Shown here: one piece after another, positions 42,519 to 54,656 of the stretch
How positions within the stretch are numbered: the stretch's first letter is position 1
Layout of the letters: each line of letters begins with the position of its first letter
Assembly (NCBI RefSeq): GCF_026342405.1
Contig: NZ_JAPEMU010000001.1
Location: forward strand, 5,456,001-5,520,000
Reading direction: 5' to 3'
Source of the DNA: Kitasatospora sp. NBC_00240
GTDB taxonomy: Bacteria > Actinomycetota > Actinomycetes > Streptomycetales > Streptomycetaceae
Length of the DNA: 64,000 nt
Position numbers and translations under genes: made by a program
The notes under the pieces: model-generated
What the model was told of the DNA's origin: nothing
Databases searched by the model: none
What the model saw: only the letters and a program-made list of their open reading frames with translations

Positions 42519-43108
42519 CGGGATGCTCAACCTCACGGGGCGTACGGGGACAGCACTGAGCCCGGTAGGGCGTGCAGAGCGGGGGACCACTCAGGTGTAA
42601 ACCGTTACCGAGCGGAGTCCCAAACGGTGTGACGTACTACGGCGTGTAGTCATCGTGAGGTCTGAACTTCAGGCTGTCGGAGTAATGATCGGCGGATTTG
42701 ATCACGGTCTGATGGTCCGTGGGACGCCCTTCGGCCCGCGCGGGCCGCCGAGGATCGCCCGCCGAGCGGCGCCGGCCGGCCTCCTACCGCCGTTAGTACC
42801 GGCGCCCGGCCTGTGACCATCGACACCGGCGGCCCCGCCCGCCGTGTGCCGTGGCTCACCGCCGCAGCCCGCTTCCCCGGCCCCCGGCGGGGCCGATCGT
42901 GAGCCCGGTCACCCGCGCCCGGGACGGCCTCCCGGGCGGGCCCGCGCTCCCGTGCCACTCTGTGCGCGGAACCGCACGGTCCGGTCGGGCGCAGCGCCCG
43001 ACCGGCCGGGCCCGGGCGCGTTCCGGCCGGTCCGCCCCAGGAACACGGCCGGCCGCCCCGGCCCCCGAGCCCTGCCCGAGACACCTTCCCCGACCGGAGG
43101 CACTCCAG
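42519..43108. other. Divergent region between the M23 and ALDH-like genes
   Basis: The 590-bp region is AT-richer around 42590-42720, where promoters for the M23 gene probably lie. Positions 42840-43080 are very GC-rich. No gene or riboswitch core is supported. Confidence 0.4.
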
Positions 43109-44659
43109 ATGGCGGCACCACAGCTCAAGCCAGGCCACTCCTGGGACGAGACGTACGCCCGCTGCGTACGCGCCGCCCCCGAGGCCTTCACCCCCGACCG
43201 GCTGCTGAACCTCGTCCGCGGCGAGTGGCGCACCGTCGGCACGCCCGGCGAGCACACCACCCCGATCGACGGCGCCACCGTCCCCGGCCCGCCGCGGGTG
43301 GGCATCGAGGAGGCGCGCGGCGCGGTCGCCTTCGCGATCGAGCAGCACGCCGTGTGGAGCAAGGTCCCGCTGGACGAGCGGAAGGCCCGGGTGGCCGCCG
43401 CGGTGGAGGCCCTCGCCGAGCAGCGGGAGCTGCTGGCGCTGCTGCTGGTCTGGGAGATCGGCAAACCCTGGCGGCTCGCCTGCGCCGACGTGGACCGGGC
43501 GCTGGACGGCGTGCGCTGGTACCTCGACCAGATCGAGCGCCAGACCGCCGGCCGCACCCCGCTGCCCGGCCCGGTCTCCAACATCGCCAGCTGGAACTAT
43601 CCGATGAGCGTCCAGGTGCACGCCGAGCTGGTCCAGCTGCCGGCCGGCAACGCGGTGGTGGCCAAGACCCCCTCGCAGGGCGGCTTCCACTGCCTCACCC
43701 TGGCGCACGCCCTGATGCGCCGGGCCGGCCTCCCGGTGACCCTGCTCTCCGGGCAGGGCGCCAGCATCGCGGACGCGCTGATCCGCGCGCCCGGCCTGGG
43801 CGCCCTCGCCTTCGTCGGCGGCCGGGCCAACGGCCGCCTGGCGGCCACCTCGCTCGCCGACCTCGGCCGCCGGCACTTCCTGGAGCAGGAGGGCCTGAAC
43901 GCCTGGGGAGTCTGGGACTTCAGCGACTGGCCGACGCTCGCCGCGCACCTGCGCAAGGGCTTCGAGTACGCGAAGCAGCGCTGCACCGCGTACCCGCGTC
44001 ACGTCGTCCAGCGCTCGCTGTTCCCGGCCTTCCTGGAGACTTATCTGCAGGTCGTCGGGGGTCTGCGGTTCGGCCACCCGCTGGCCGTCGACGACCCGGC
44101 CGACGACCTCCCCGAGCTGGACTTCGGGCCGGTCATCCATGCCGCCAAGGCCACCGAGCTGCGCGCGCAGTTCGACGCGGCCGTGACCGCCCGGGCCGTC
44201 CCGCTGTACCGCGGGACCCTGGCGGACGGCCGGTTCCTGCCCGGCCAGGTCCTGGACGCGTACCTGGCCCCGGCCTGCGTGCTGGAGCCGCCCGCCAACT
44301 GGGCGCTGCACCACTCCGAGCCGTTCGGGCCGCTGGACTCGGTCGTGCTGGTCGACACCGAGTCCGAACTGCTCGCCGCGATGAACGCCGGCAACGGCTC
44401 GCTGGTCGCCTCGCTGGCCACCGACGACCGGGACTTCGCCGCCCGGATCGGCCCCGACCTGCTGGCCTTCAAGGTCGGGGTGAACAGGCCGCGCAGCCGG
44501 GGCGACCGCGAGGAGGTCTTCGGCGGACTCGGCGCCTCCTGGAAGGGCGCCTTCGTCGGCGGTGACCTCCTGGTGCAGGCGGTCACCTACGGGCCGGAGG
44601 GGGCGCAGGAGAAGCTGTACGGCAATTTCCCGTCGCACTCGCTCTACCCGCCCCGCTGA
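43109..44659 (+). CDS. Aldehyde dehydrogenase superfamily protein (diverged)
   Basis: The 516-aa protein has the ALDH fold: PGPVSNIASWNYPMSVQV at about 152-170, PAGNAVVAKTPSQGG for the NAD site, and a C-terminal PFGPLDSVVLVD region. The usual LELGGK motif is replaced by LEQEGLNAWGVWD, and the conserved Cys region reads KQRCTAYPRHVVQR, so Cys and Glu may still be present. It is not a standard betaine or succinate-semialdehyde enzyme; the substrate is unknown. ATG 43109 follows CGGAGG. The threonine aldolase-like gene starts 31 nt after its stop, which suggests an operon and an aldehyde intermediate. Confidence 0.75.
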   Translation: MAAPQLKPGHSWDETYARCVRAAPEAFTPDRLLNLVRGEWRTVGTPGEHTTPIDGATVPGPPRVGIEEARGAVAFAIEQHAVWSKVPLDERKARVAAAVEALAEQRELLALLLVWEIGKPWRLACADVDRALDGVRWYLDQIERQTAGRTPLPGPVSNIASWNYPMSVQVHAELVQLPAGNAVVAKTPSQGGFHCLTLAHALMRRAGLPVTLLSGQGASIADALIRAPGLGALAFVGGRANGRLAATSLADLGRRHFLEQEGLNAWGVWDFSDWPTLAAHLRKGFEYAKQRCTAYPRHVVQRSLFPAFLETYLQVVGGLRFGHPLAVDDPADDLPELDFGPVIHAAKATELRAQFDAAVTARAVPLYRGTLADGRFLPGQVLDAYLAPACVLEPPANWALHHSEPFGPLDSVVLVDTESELLAAMNAGNGSLVASLATDDRDFAARIGPDLLAFKVGVNRPRSRGDREEVFGGLGASWKGAFVGGDLLVQAVTYGPEGAQEKLYGNFPSHSLYPPR

Positions 44660-44690
44660 CCTGTCCGTCGTTCTGGGCGACCATCGAGGT

Positions 44691-45836
44691 ATGGATGTCA
44701 ACGAGAACGACACCCCGGCCGCCGCGGCGGCCGGGCCCAGCGTCCAGGAGCGCCGGTTCGCAGCCCTGCGGGGCTGCGACCGGCTGCTCTCGGGCACCCG
44801 GCCGCAGAACCTGCGCGAGCGCCTGGCGGCGCTGACGGAGCAGGCGGAGCAGGCCCACGACCTCGACCAGCGGCCCGACTTCTACGGCGACGGGGTGGTG
44901 CGGGCCCTGGAGGAGCGGGTGGCGGCCCTGCTCGGCGCCGAGGACGCGGCCTTCTTCCCGACCGGCACGATGGCCCAGCAGGTCGCGATGCGGATCTGGG
45001 CCGACCGGCGCGGCGAGCGCAACGTCGCCCTGCACCCGCTGGCCCACCCCGAGCGGCACGAGCGGCGGGCCTACGCCACGCTCGGCGGCCTGCACAGCGT
45101 CTGGCCGACCACCGCGCCGCGCATCCCCACCCCGGAGGAGATCCGCGGCTTCGACGAGTCGTACGCCGTCCTGACCCTGGAACTCCCGCTGCGCGAGGCC
45201 GGGTTCGTCCTGCCGACCTGGGCGGAGCTGACCGCCACGGTCTCCGCCGAGGACGCGCCGGTGCACTTCGACGGCGCCCGGCTGTGGGAGTCCACCTTCC
45301 ACCTGGGGCACTCGCTGCCGGAGATCGCCGCCCTGGCGGACTCCGTCTACGTCTCCTTCTACAAGACCCTCGGCGGCGTCAACGGCGCCGCGCTCACCGG
45401 CGACCGCGAGTTCGTGCGGACGGCCAAGGCCTGGCGCCACCGGTACGGCGGCCAGCTGTTCCAACAGTGGCCGGCCGCGCTGTCCGCGCTGGCCGGACTG
45501 GACCGCGAACTCCCGCGCCTGGAGTCGTACGTGACGCATGCCAAGGTGGTCGCCGCCGCGCTGGCGGAGGCCCTCGCGGCGGTGCCGGGCGCCCGGGTCT
45601 TCCCCGAGCCGCCGCACACCCACCAGTTCCAGGTCTGGCTGCCGTACCCGGCGCGGGCCCTGGACGAGGCGGGCATCCGGCTCGCGGAGGAGTCCGGCCT
45701 GGGGCTGTTCGGCGGCTGGTGGGACTCCGCGCTGCCCGGCCTGGCGATGACCGAGGTGACGGTCGCCGGGCCCGCCCTGGAGTGGAGCGCCAAGGACGTC
45801 ACGGCGGGCGTCGAGGCCCTGCTCGCCCTGCTCTGA
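44691..45836 (+). CDS. Threonine aldolase-like PLP enzyme (beta-eliminating lyase family)
   Basis: The 381-aa fold-type I PLP protein carries FFPTGTMAQQVAMRIWADRR for phosphate binding, LTLELPLREAGFVLP and VHFDGARLWES for the ring-binding Asp, and the cofactor lysine in VYVSFYKTLGGVNGA. L-threonine aldolases split beta-hydroxy amino acids to glycine plus an aldehyde. It lies 31 nt behind the ALDH-like gene; the two could act in series, with the aldehyde oxidised by the first protein. Ribosome site at ATG 44691 is weak (GAGG, 1 nt away). Confidence 0.85.
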   Translation: MDVNENDTPAAAAAGPSVQERRFAALRGCDRLLSGTRPQNLRERLAALTEQAEQAHDLDQRPDFYGDGVVRALEERVAALLGAEDAAFFPTGTMAQQVAMRIWADRRGERNVALHPLAHPERHERRAYATLGGLHSVWPTTAPRIPTPEEIRGFDESYAVLTLELPLREAGFVLPTWAELTATVSAEDAPVHFDGARLWESTFHLGHSLPEIAALADSVYVSFYKTLGGVNGAALTGDREFVRTAKAWRHRYGGQLFQQWPAALSALAGLDRELPRLESYVTHAKVVAAALAEALAAVPGARVFPEPPHTHQFQVWLPYPARALDEAGIRLAEESGLGLFGGWWDSALPGLAMTEVTVAGPALEWSAKDVTAGVEALLALL

Positions 45837-45907
45837 TCGCCCCGCCCCGTCCCGCTGCTCTACGCTCGACCCGCCGCACCGCGCGGCCGTTTCACCCGGG
45901 GGGCGCA

Positions 45908-46222
45908 ATGGGCGAGAGCATCGAACTGGCCGACGCGATCGAGGCGGTCCGACAGGAACTCCTCGACGCGTCGGCCCGGGGCGCCGGGCAGCAGATCCAG
46001 TTCGAGGTCGGTGCGGTCACCCTGGACTTCAGCGTCGAACTGCGGCGGGACGCCAGGGCCAAGGGCGGCGTCAAGGCCTGGGTGCTCTCGGCCGACGCCG
46101 AGGCCGGCATCGCCGACAATCGTGTCCACAAGGTCTCGGTGACGCTGCATCCGAAGAGCGCCGCCACCGGTGCGAGCCCGTTGGTCGGCAACGCCGACCT
46201 CGGCAGCCGCGAAGGATTCTGA
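45908..46222 (+). CDS. CU044_2847/Trypco1-like small protein, partner of the trypsin-NACHT protein
   Basis: The 104-aa protein has an N-terminal helix (ELADAIEAVRQELLDASARG) followed by two beta hairpins (IQFEVGAVTLDFSVELRRDA, VHKVSVTLHPK). Length, pattern and position before a trypsin-like fusion match the family described as trypsin-co-occurring domain in bacterial conflict systems (Aravind group). A TACGCT at 45861-45866 is a candidate -10 element and GGGGGG lies before ATG 45908. The next gene starts 2 nt after its stop, so the two proteins are co-translated. Confidence 0.75.
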   Translation: MGESIELADAIEAVRQELLDASARGAGQQIQFEVGAVTLDFSVELRRDARAKGGVKAWVLSADAEAGIADNRVHKVSVTLHPKSAATGASPLVGNADLGSREGF

Positions 46223-46224
46223 CG

Positions 46225-49083
46225 GTGGTTGTGCGCGCCGAGCGCATCGTCGCGGTGCGCGGCGCGGGCCAGGGCAGCGGGTACCTGCTGACGCCCCGGC
46301 TGTTTCTGACGGCCGCTCATGTGGTCCGCTCCGACCCCTGGGCGAACGCGCCGGAGGCCGTCGAGGCGGCCGTGCCCGGCGGCCGGGGGTGGGTGCGGGG
46401 CTCGGTGGTGTGGATGCCGGCCGCGGGGAGCCAGCACCTGGACGCGGCCCTGGTCCGTACCGAGGAGGACCTGGTGGACAGGGCGGGGGCGGCCCTCACC
46501 GCCGCCGAGGTCCGCTGGGGCCGGATCGACGGGCTGCAGCCCGTGCCGCGCTGCCACCTCACCGGCTACCCGGCGGCGGCCAGGGACGACCGGGGCCGGC
46601 TGGACAGCACCCAGGTGGCCGGGACGCTGATGCCCGGTTCCGGTCTGCTCTCCCACCGGCTGGTGCTCGCCGGCGACCACACCCCGCCCGCCGCGGTGCC
46701 GGGCGCGGCGTCCCCCTGGGCCGGCGTCTCCGGCGCCGGGGTGCTCTTCCGGGACCGGCTGATGGGCCTCGCGGTGGAGGACCGGCAGCCCGGGACCTGG
46801 CAGCACGCGCAGCTCTCGCTGGTCCCGGTCGCCGACCTGCTCGCCGTCGCCGGCTTCGCCGAGGCGCTGGCCGAGCATGGGGTGCCCCGGCCCCGGCTGG
46901 AGGGCGTCAGCGACCAGGAGGCCGACGACGCCGACTTCGAGCAGCGCTACGCCGAATCCGTCCGGGTGGACCACGGCAAGCTGCGGATCTTCGGGCTGGA
47001 CCTCTCGCGGGCCCGGTCCCGGCTCAGCGATCTCGACACCGCCTACCTCGGCCTGGAGGCGAAGGCGCTCCCGCAGGAGGGCGCGGTCCGCGCCGAGCAG
47101 CGGCCGGAGCGGGTGGAGGCGGTGCTCCGGGGCCGGAGCCGGATCCTGCTCCGGGGGCAGGCGGGCTCCGGCAAGACCACCCTCGTCCAGTGGCTGGCCG
47201 TGCACGCGGCCGAGGGCAGTCTCGGCGAGGCGCTGGCCGACTGGAACCACCGCGTCCCGTTCGTCCTGCGGCTCCGGGCGATGTACCGGCTGCGGAACCT
47301 GCACCCGCGCCCGGAGGAGTACCTGGGGGTGGAGAGCAGCCCGCTGGCCGGCGCCCAGCCGCCCGGCTGGGCCGATCGCGTCCTGCGGGCCGGACGGGCG
47401 CTGCTGCTGGTCGACGGCATGGACGAGATCCCGGAGCAGGAGCGGGACGAGGCCCGGGAGTGGCTGGGGCGGGTGCTCGGCCACTACCCGCAGACCTTGT
47501 GCGTGGTGACCGTCCGGCCGTCCGCGGTGGCCACGGACTGGCTCGCCCACCTCGGATTCGAGGAAATGACGCTGTGCCCGATGCAGAGTGCCGACCGTGA
47601 GACGCTGATCGACCGCTGGCACGCCGCCGCCCAGGGTGAACTGGAAGCCGGTCCGCCGAAGCTGACACCGCGCGAGAGCCAGGAGCTCGGGGAGCTGAAG
47701 GAAGCCCTGAAACGGGCCCTCAGGACCTCGCCGGACCTTGCCACCCTCACCGACAGTCCACTTCTCTGTGCCATGATCTGCGCCCTGCACCGCGACTGGG
47801 ACGGCGCGTTGCCGCGCCGGAAGATGGACGTCTACGAGGCCGCACTGAACATGCTGCTCGTCCGCCGCGACCAGCAGCGCAGAGTCGAGGACACCGACGG
47901 GCTGCGGCTCAACAGGGAGGAGCAGCTCGCTCTCCTCCAGCGGATCGCGGCGTGGTTGGTGTCCAACGGCATGGTGGAGGGCACCCGGGCGGACGCCGTC
48001 CGTCAGATCGAGCGGCTGCTGCCGGCCCTCTCCGCTTCCGCTCGCGCCGCCACGGCCGAACAGGTGTACAGCTACCTGATCAACCGCGCGGGTCTGCTGA
48101 GCGAGACCAGCGTGGACACCTTTGAGTTCCTGCACAGGACCTTCCAGGATTACCTGGCCGCCGCCGAGTTCACCGAGGACCGAGCCTTCGGCATGCTTTC
48201 CGGCCGCGCCGGTGACGAACAGTGGTCCGACGTGGTCCGGATGACGGTCGGCCACAGCAGCCCGAAGGACCGCGCGGACCTGCTGCGGCGGCTGCTCGCG
48301 GCGGCCCAGGAAGCGAGCGAGCCGGACCGTCTGACCATTCTGGTTCTGGCGGGCAGTTGCCTGTCATACGCTCCCAGACTGGAGGCCGAGGTACGGGCTG
48401 CCGTGCTTGAGCGGATTGCTTCACTGCTCCACGAGCAGACCGAGCACCTGCTGGACCGCCACCGGTACGCACTCGCACTGGTCGGCGAAGACCTGCTGGA
48501 GCTCATCCCGCGTGGGCGGGAAAGGCCCCTCGAATTCGGCTGGCTCATTGCGGCCGTCGGCGGCGATCGGGCGCTGGCGCGGCTCGCGGAGATCGCCGCC
48601 GAGGTCACCCCCGAGGACGCCGGCTTCCTGAGCAACTACTGGAGCAGCTTCGATGCGGATCGTTTCGCTCGAACGGTGCTGGCCGTCCTGCCGCTTGAGA
48701 AGGTCGCCCTTACAGTCCACGACGCGGACCAGTTCAAGGCGCTGGCCGCTCTTGGCCGGATCCACCGAGTCACCTGCTACCTGCCGGAGTGGCCGTTCCC
48801 GCGGAAGGGCATCGGGCCAGTACGGGTTCGGCACCTGTGTATGCGGATCCCGCCCTCCGCGTCCGGACCGGACCTGTTCCTACGGGCCTCGGACTTTGTG
48901 GACGTCGAAACCGTGGAGTTCATGTTCGCCGCACTGCCTCCGGTGCCCCTCGACATCGGACAGTTCCTGGCCGGAGGGGAGTTCCAGGTCCTCGCCGGCG
49001 TCGAGGGCCGGGGGAGCGTGACCCTGTCAGACCTCGTCGTCGGAACCGAGGGTGCGGCCGGCCGCATCGCACTCCTGCGATAG
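46225..49083 (+). CDS. Trypsin-like protease fused to NACHT NTPase (STAND conflict-system protein)
   Basis: The 952-aa protein starts with a trypsin-like protease domain (1-215) with a full triad: His32 in LTAAHVV, Asp73 in HLDAALV and Ser169 in WAGVSGAGV. No signal peptide is present, so it acts in the cytosol. A NACHT module follows (about 300-650), with Walker A RGQAGSGKTT (310-319), Walker B ALLLVDGMDEIPE (392-404) and the NACHT-specific FLHRTFQDYLAA (635-646). The last 300 residues are a diverged helical/repeat region, presumably the sensor. Such proteins are NLR-like and several NACHT proteins protect bacteria from phage. The protease would be the effector, which I infer. GTG 46225. Confidence 0.88.
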   Translation: MVVRAERIVAVRGAGQGSGYLLTPRLFLTAAHVVRSDPWANAPEAVEAAVPGGRGWVRGSVVWMPAAGSQHLDAALVRTEEDLVDRAGAALTAAEVRWGRIDGLQPVPRCHLTGYPAAARDDRGRLDSTQVAGTLMPGSGLLSHRLVLAGDHTPPAAVPGAASPWAGVSGAGVLFRDRLMGLAVEDRQPGTWQHAQLSLVPVADLLAVAGFAEALAEHGVPRPRLEGVSDQEADDADFEQRYAESVRVDHGKLRIFGLDLSRARSRLSDLDTAYLGLEAKALPQEGAVRAEQRPERVEAVLRGRSRILLRGQAGSGKTTLVQWLAVHAAEGSLGEALADWNHRVPFVLRLRAMYRLRNLHPRPEEYLGVESSPLAGAQPPGWADRVLRAGRALLLVDGMDEIPEQERDEAREWLGRVLGHYPQTLCVVTVRPSAVATDWLAHLGFEEMTLCPMQSADRETLIDRWHAAAQGELEAGPPKLTPRESQELGELKEALKRALRTSPDLATLTDSPLLCAMICALHRDWDGALPRRKMDVYEAALNMLLVRRDQQRRVEDTDGLRLNREEQLALLQRIAAWLVSNGMVEGTRADAVRQIERLLPALSASARAATAEQVYSYLINRAGLLSETSVDTFEFLHRTFQDYLAAAEFTEDRAFGMLSGRAGDEQWSDVVRMTVGHSSPKDRADLLRRLLAAAQEASEPDRLTILVLAGSCLSYAPRLEAEVRAAVLERIASLLHEQTEHLLDRHRYALALVGEDLLELIPRGRERPLEFGWLIAAVGGDRALARLAEIAAEVTPEDAGFLSNYWSSFDADRFARTVLAVLPLEKVALTVHDADQFKALAALGRIHRVTCYLPEWPFPRKGIGPVRVRHLCMRIPPSASGPDLFLRASDFVDVETVEFMFAALPPVPLDIGQFLAGGEFQVLAGVEGRGSVTLSDLVVGTEGAAGRIALLR

Positions 49084-49088
49084 CACAA

Positions 49089-49127
49089 CCGGCCCGGTCC
49101 CGCGCACAAGGTGCGGGGCCGGGCCGG
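49089..49127. terminator. Convergent terminator after the trypsin-NACHT gene
   Basis: An imperfect 17-19-bp GC-rich stem with a 3-nt loop lies 6 nt after the stop, before the convergent M6 peptidase gene. Confidence 0.65.
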
Positions 49128-49197
49128 ACAGGGTGTATCAGTGCCAGATCGTCAGATGATCCGGCCGGTCAGCCGATTGCTCGGCCGAACGGCTCGA

Positions 49198-51558
49198 TCA
49201 GTTGTCGACCGGGCGGACGCGGATCCAGGTCTCGAGGTAGTTCGAGGACTCGTTCTCGATCTCGATGCTGGTGCCGGTCTTCGGGACGATGACGCTGCTG
49301 TACGGGTTGGTGGCGTCGTAGTAGGACTTCAGGTCGCTGAACGAGTCAACGCCCTTCGCCTTCGGGACGACCGTCTCCACGCCGTTCTTGTGCAGGGTCA
49401 GACCGTCGGTCTTCTGCGAGCCGAAGGTGGAGTCGTAACCCTGGACGCGCGGACGCAGCAGGGCGCCGTCGGACCACTTCAGCGGTGCCGGGTGCGAGTC
49501 GATCGGGAGGATCAGGCCCGAACCCGGGTGGTTGGTGACGTTGTTGTCACTCTGGGAGGTGTCCCACAGCCAGATGAGCAGACCGTCCTGGTTGGCGTAG
49601 TGCTCCACCATGTCGGGCTTGGTGGTGCCGTAGCCGAAGTTGTACGGGCCGGTCTTCAGCGTGGTGTCGTACGAGATGTACTGACGGTTCTCCGCGATGT
49701 AGTACTGGGCGTAGTCCTTGGAGAACTTGCCCGTGATCCGGGAGAAGCCGTTGGCCGTCCAGCCGTTGTCGCCGTTCTCGGCGTCGTCGGAGAAGACGGC
49801 CGCACCGTCGGCGGTGATGGCGATGTTGTCGAGGGCCAGGCCCTTGAGGTGCACGCCACCGTCGGTGGTGTAGTGGAACCGGACCTTGACGGACTGGCCG
49901 GCGTACGCGTTCAGCGAGTAGGCGAGGTCGCCCCAGTTGCCGCCCGAGTTGCCGGTCAGGCCGGCCTTGCCGGCCGGGTCCGCCGGGATGGCGACGCCGT
50001 TGTAGGTGCCGTCGAGGGCGTTCCAGTGCGCGCCGCCGTCGGTGGAGACCTCGGCGTAGCCGTAGTCGTAGTCCTGCTCGATGTCGTACCAGGCCTTGGC
50101 GCTCAGCGACGCCGAGGTCTTGCCGGTGAGGTCGACGTCGCGGGCGACCGAGACGTTGAGGTCGTCGGCGCTACCGCTCCACCACTCGTTGGCACCCGCG
50201 AACGGGGTGTTGATCTCGGTGGTGACGGTCTTCTTCGGCAGGTTGACGACCAGCGCCTGCGGCAGAGCGGTGTTGAACTCCGCCGGGCCGATGTGGTGCT
50301 TGGAACCCGTGCCCGCGGTGGCCTTGTCGTACTTCAGCCAGCCGAGCTGCAGCTTGCTCCAGGCGTCGAGGTCGCCCGGCTTGTCGCCGATCTCGTTCTT
50401 GCCGTCGCCCAGCCAGGAGCCGGAGGACATCAGGGACCAGAAGCCGACGGAGTTGTCGATGCCGCTGCCGCTGGTGTCGTACAGGTCCGGCAGACCGAGG
50501 TCGTGGCCGTACTCGTGCGCGAAGACGCCGAGGCCGCCGTTCTCCGCCTGCATGGTGTAGTCGCCGACCCAGAGGCCGGACGCGCCGACCGGGGTGCCGC
50601 CGAGCTTGTTGTCGGCGGGGCCGGTCTGGCCCGCGGCGGTGCCGTAGGCGTAGCTGCGGTGGGCCCAGAGCGCGTCGGTGCCCTGGACGCCGCCACCGGC
50701 GGACTGGTCCTCACCGGCGTGCACGATCTGGAAGTGGTCGACGTAACCGTCGGGCTCGTTGAAGTTGCCGTCGTGGTCGTAGTCGTACCGGTCCCACTGG
50801 TCGTACTGCGCGATGGTGGCCTTGATCTGAGCGTCCGTCTGGCCCTTGGCCTTCTGGTCGGCGACCCAGGCGTTGACGCCGTCGCGGATCAGGTCCTGCG
50901 CGTTGTTGCAGACGTGCTGGCCGCAGTAGTCCGAGCCGTAACGGGCCTCGTTCCACGGGACCTTCACCCAGTCGGTGACCTGACCGTCGACCGAGTAGCG
51001 CCCGGAGGACTGCTTCTCGTAGAAGGTCTTCAGCGAGTCCTGGTCCTTGCTGAAGTACAGGTTCTGGTAGTGCGCCTGGTTGTAGTCGGCCTGCCAGGCG
51101 GTGGAGTTGTTGGTGGCGCGGTCCGGCTGGGCGATCTGGTTGTGCGCCGGGCCGGGCTGGCCGCCGTACTTGAGCTGACCGTTCGGCAACTTGGTGGTGT
51201 TGTCCACCTGGTCGCTGAAGTCCACCAGGATGGTGAAGATCTTGTCGGTGCGCTCACGGCCGAGCTCGACGTACTTGTCCTTGCCCAGCTTGACGCTGGT
51301 GCTGCTGCCATGGGTCTCGACCTTGGCGGTGCCCGCGAGCAGCTGCTCGGTGGCGGCCTTCTGCTCGGCCTCGACCTTGCCACTCAGCGGGCCCGGCAGC
51401 ACGTCGTCGGTCTTGAGGGACTGGACGGCGTCGGCGGGGTCGCGCGGCACAGGAGCGGCACCGGCCGCAACGGCCGTACCCGGGAGCAGGCCCGCTCCCA
51501 TCGTGGCTATGACCGCAGCGGTCGCGAGGACCGAGGCGGCTTTCGTGGTCTTCTTCAA
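49198..51558 (-). CDS. Secreted M6 family metalloprotease (immune inhibitor A-like)
   Basis: From TTG 51558 the protein has 786 aa: a signal peptide (KKTTKAASVLATAAVIATMG, cleaved near AVAAG), a propeptide, and a catalytic domain with the zinc motif FAHEYGHDLGLPD (HExxH at 348-352). MAM-like and carbohydrate-binding-like beta domains follow (KVRFHYTTDGGVHLKGLALD). GFWSLMSSGSW is the Met-turn. The homologue InhA cleaves host and extracellular proteins. A GGGGAGG site lies 12 nt before TTG 51558; in-frame upstream starts would add a non-signal-like extension. Confidence 0.9.
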   Translation of the reverse strand: MKKTTKAASVLATAAVIATMGAGLLPGTAVAAGAAPVPRDPADAVQSLKTDDVLPGPLSGKVEAEQKAATEQLLAGTAKVETHGSSTSVKLGKDKYVELGRERTDKIFTILVDFSDQVDNTTKLPNGQLKYGGQPGPAHNQIAQPDRATNNSTAWQADYNQAHYQNLYFSKDQDSLKTFYEKQSSGRYSVDGQVTDWVKVPWNEARYGSDYCGQHVCNNAQDLIRDGVNAWVADQKAKGQTDAQIKATIAQYDQWDRYDYDHDGNFNEPDGYVDHFQIVHAGEDQSAGGGVQGTDALWAHRSYAYGTAAGQTGPADNKLGGTPVGASGLWVGDYTMQAENGGLGVFAHEYGHDLGLPDLYDTSGSGIDNSVGFWSLMSSGSWLGDGKNEIGDKPGDLDAWSKLQLGWLKYDKATAGTGSKHHIGPAEFNTALPQALVVNLPKKTVTTEINTPFAGANEWWSGSADDLNVSVARDVDLTGKTSASLSAKAWYDIEQDYDYGYAEVSTDGGAHWNALDGTYNGVAIPADPAGKAGLTGNSGGNWGDLAYSLNAYAGQSVKVRFHYTTDGGVHLKGLALDNIAITADGAAVFSDDAENGDNGWTANGFSRITGKFSKDYAQYYIAENRQYISYDTTLKTGPYNFGYGTTKPDMVEHYANQDGLLIWLWDTSQSDNNVTNHPGSGLILPIDSHPAPLKWSDGALLRPRVQGYDSTFGSQKTDGLTLHKNGVETVVPKAKGVDSFSDLKSYYDATNPYSSVIVPKTGTSIEIENESSNYLETWIRVRPVDN

Positions 51559-51837
51559 CGTGGTGACGTCCTCCCCAAACCGGTCCGGCTCTTGGCCTTC
51601 CGGCAAACCAATGAAGACAGGTGGACGACATTTGATCCAAGGGGACGCGGAAAAGATAGACCTTGACCATGACATGAACAGGGCGCTATCCTCCGCGGCC
51701 GCCGATCAGCTGATGATCGGTCAAAACCCTTGGGAATGGCGGCTGTAAAGGGATGCATCGCATCCGCACGGGCCGGGCCTGCCGGTCCGGGAGGGCCCTC
51801 TGGTGCGCCAGGTCACAGATATTGTGATGTCACGTAA

Positions 51838-51883
51838 AAACGGTCCAGCCCCCCGGCAAGAATGCCGGGGGGCTGGACCGTTT
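51838..51883 (-). terminator. Intrinsic terminator of clpC
   Basis: A perfect 21-bp stem (51838-51858 with 51863-51883), 4-nt loop, and a T-run on the minus strand (TTTTT from 51840 down). It lies 20 nt after the clpC stop. GTTAAC occurs twice in tandem between stop and hairpin. Confidence 0.92.
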
Positions 51884-51902
51884 AGTTAACTGTTAACTGT
51901 TT

Positions 51903-54419
<2,517 letters not shown>

Positions 54420-54587
54420 CGTTTATCGCTCCTCAGAGCGGTCGGGCAGTTCGGGGTCGGTCCCCGCCCTGTCCTTCCGCATGCTAGTCCCGCTCAGCGG
54501 CGCGGCATGGGCCCCTCCTGTCCGAAAGTGGACGAGAAGGGTGGATCAGCCCCACTCTCGTGGGAAGTCGTGCTGCGCGACCAGCAG

Positions 54588-54621
54588 ACACCAATCCCAA
54601 CCTGATGTTGGGAGACGGTGT
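54588..54621. promoter_or_regulatory. Nested palindrome upstream of clpC
   Basis: ACACC and GGTGT form outer arms and CCCAAC and GTTGGG inner arms around CTGAT, about 170 bp before the clpC start. The size fits a dimeric repressor or activator site; it matches neither the HspR nor the CtsR consensus. Confidence 0.45.
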
Positions 54622-54656
54622 TCCCACAGGTGGTCCCGATGCACCCGATACCGCTA

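Noticed and set aside
42519..42720. A c-di-AMP (ydaO) riboswitch before the M23 peptidase
   Set aside because: The position and gene type were suggestive, but the conserved core elements could not be found.
49111..51666. An 851-codon plus-strand open frame
   Set aside because: It is antisense to the M6 peptidase, which has a signal peptide and HEYGH motif; the frame is Val/Gly-rich with no motif.
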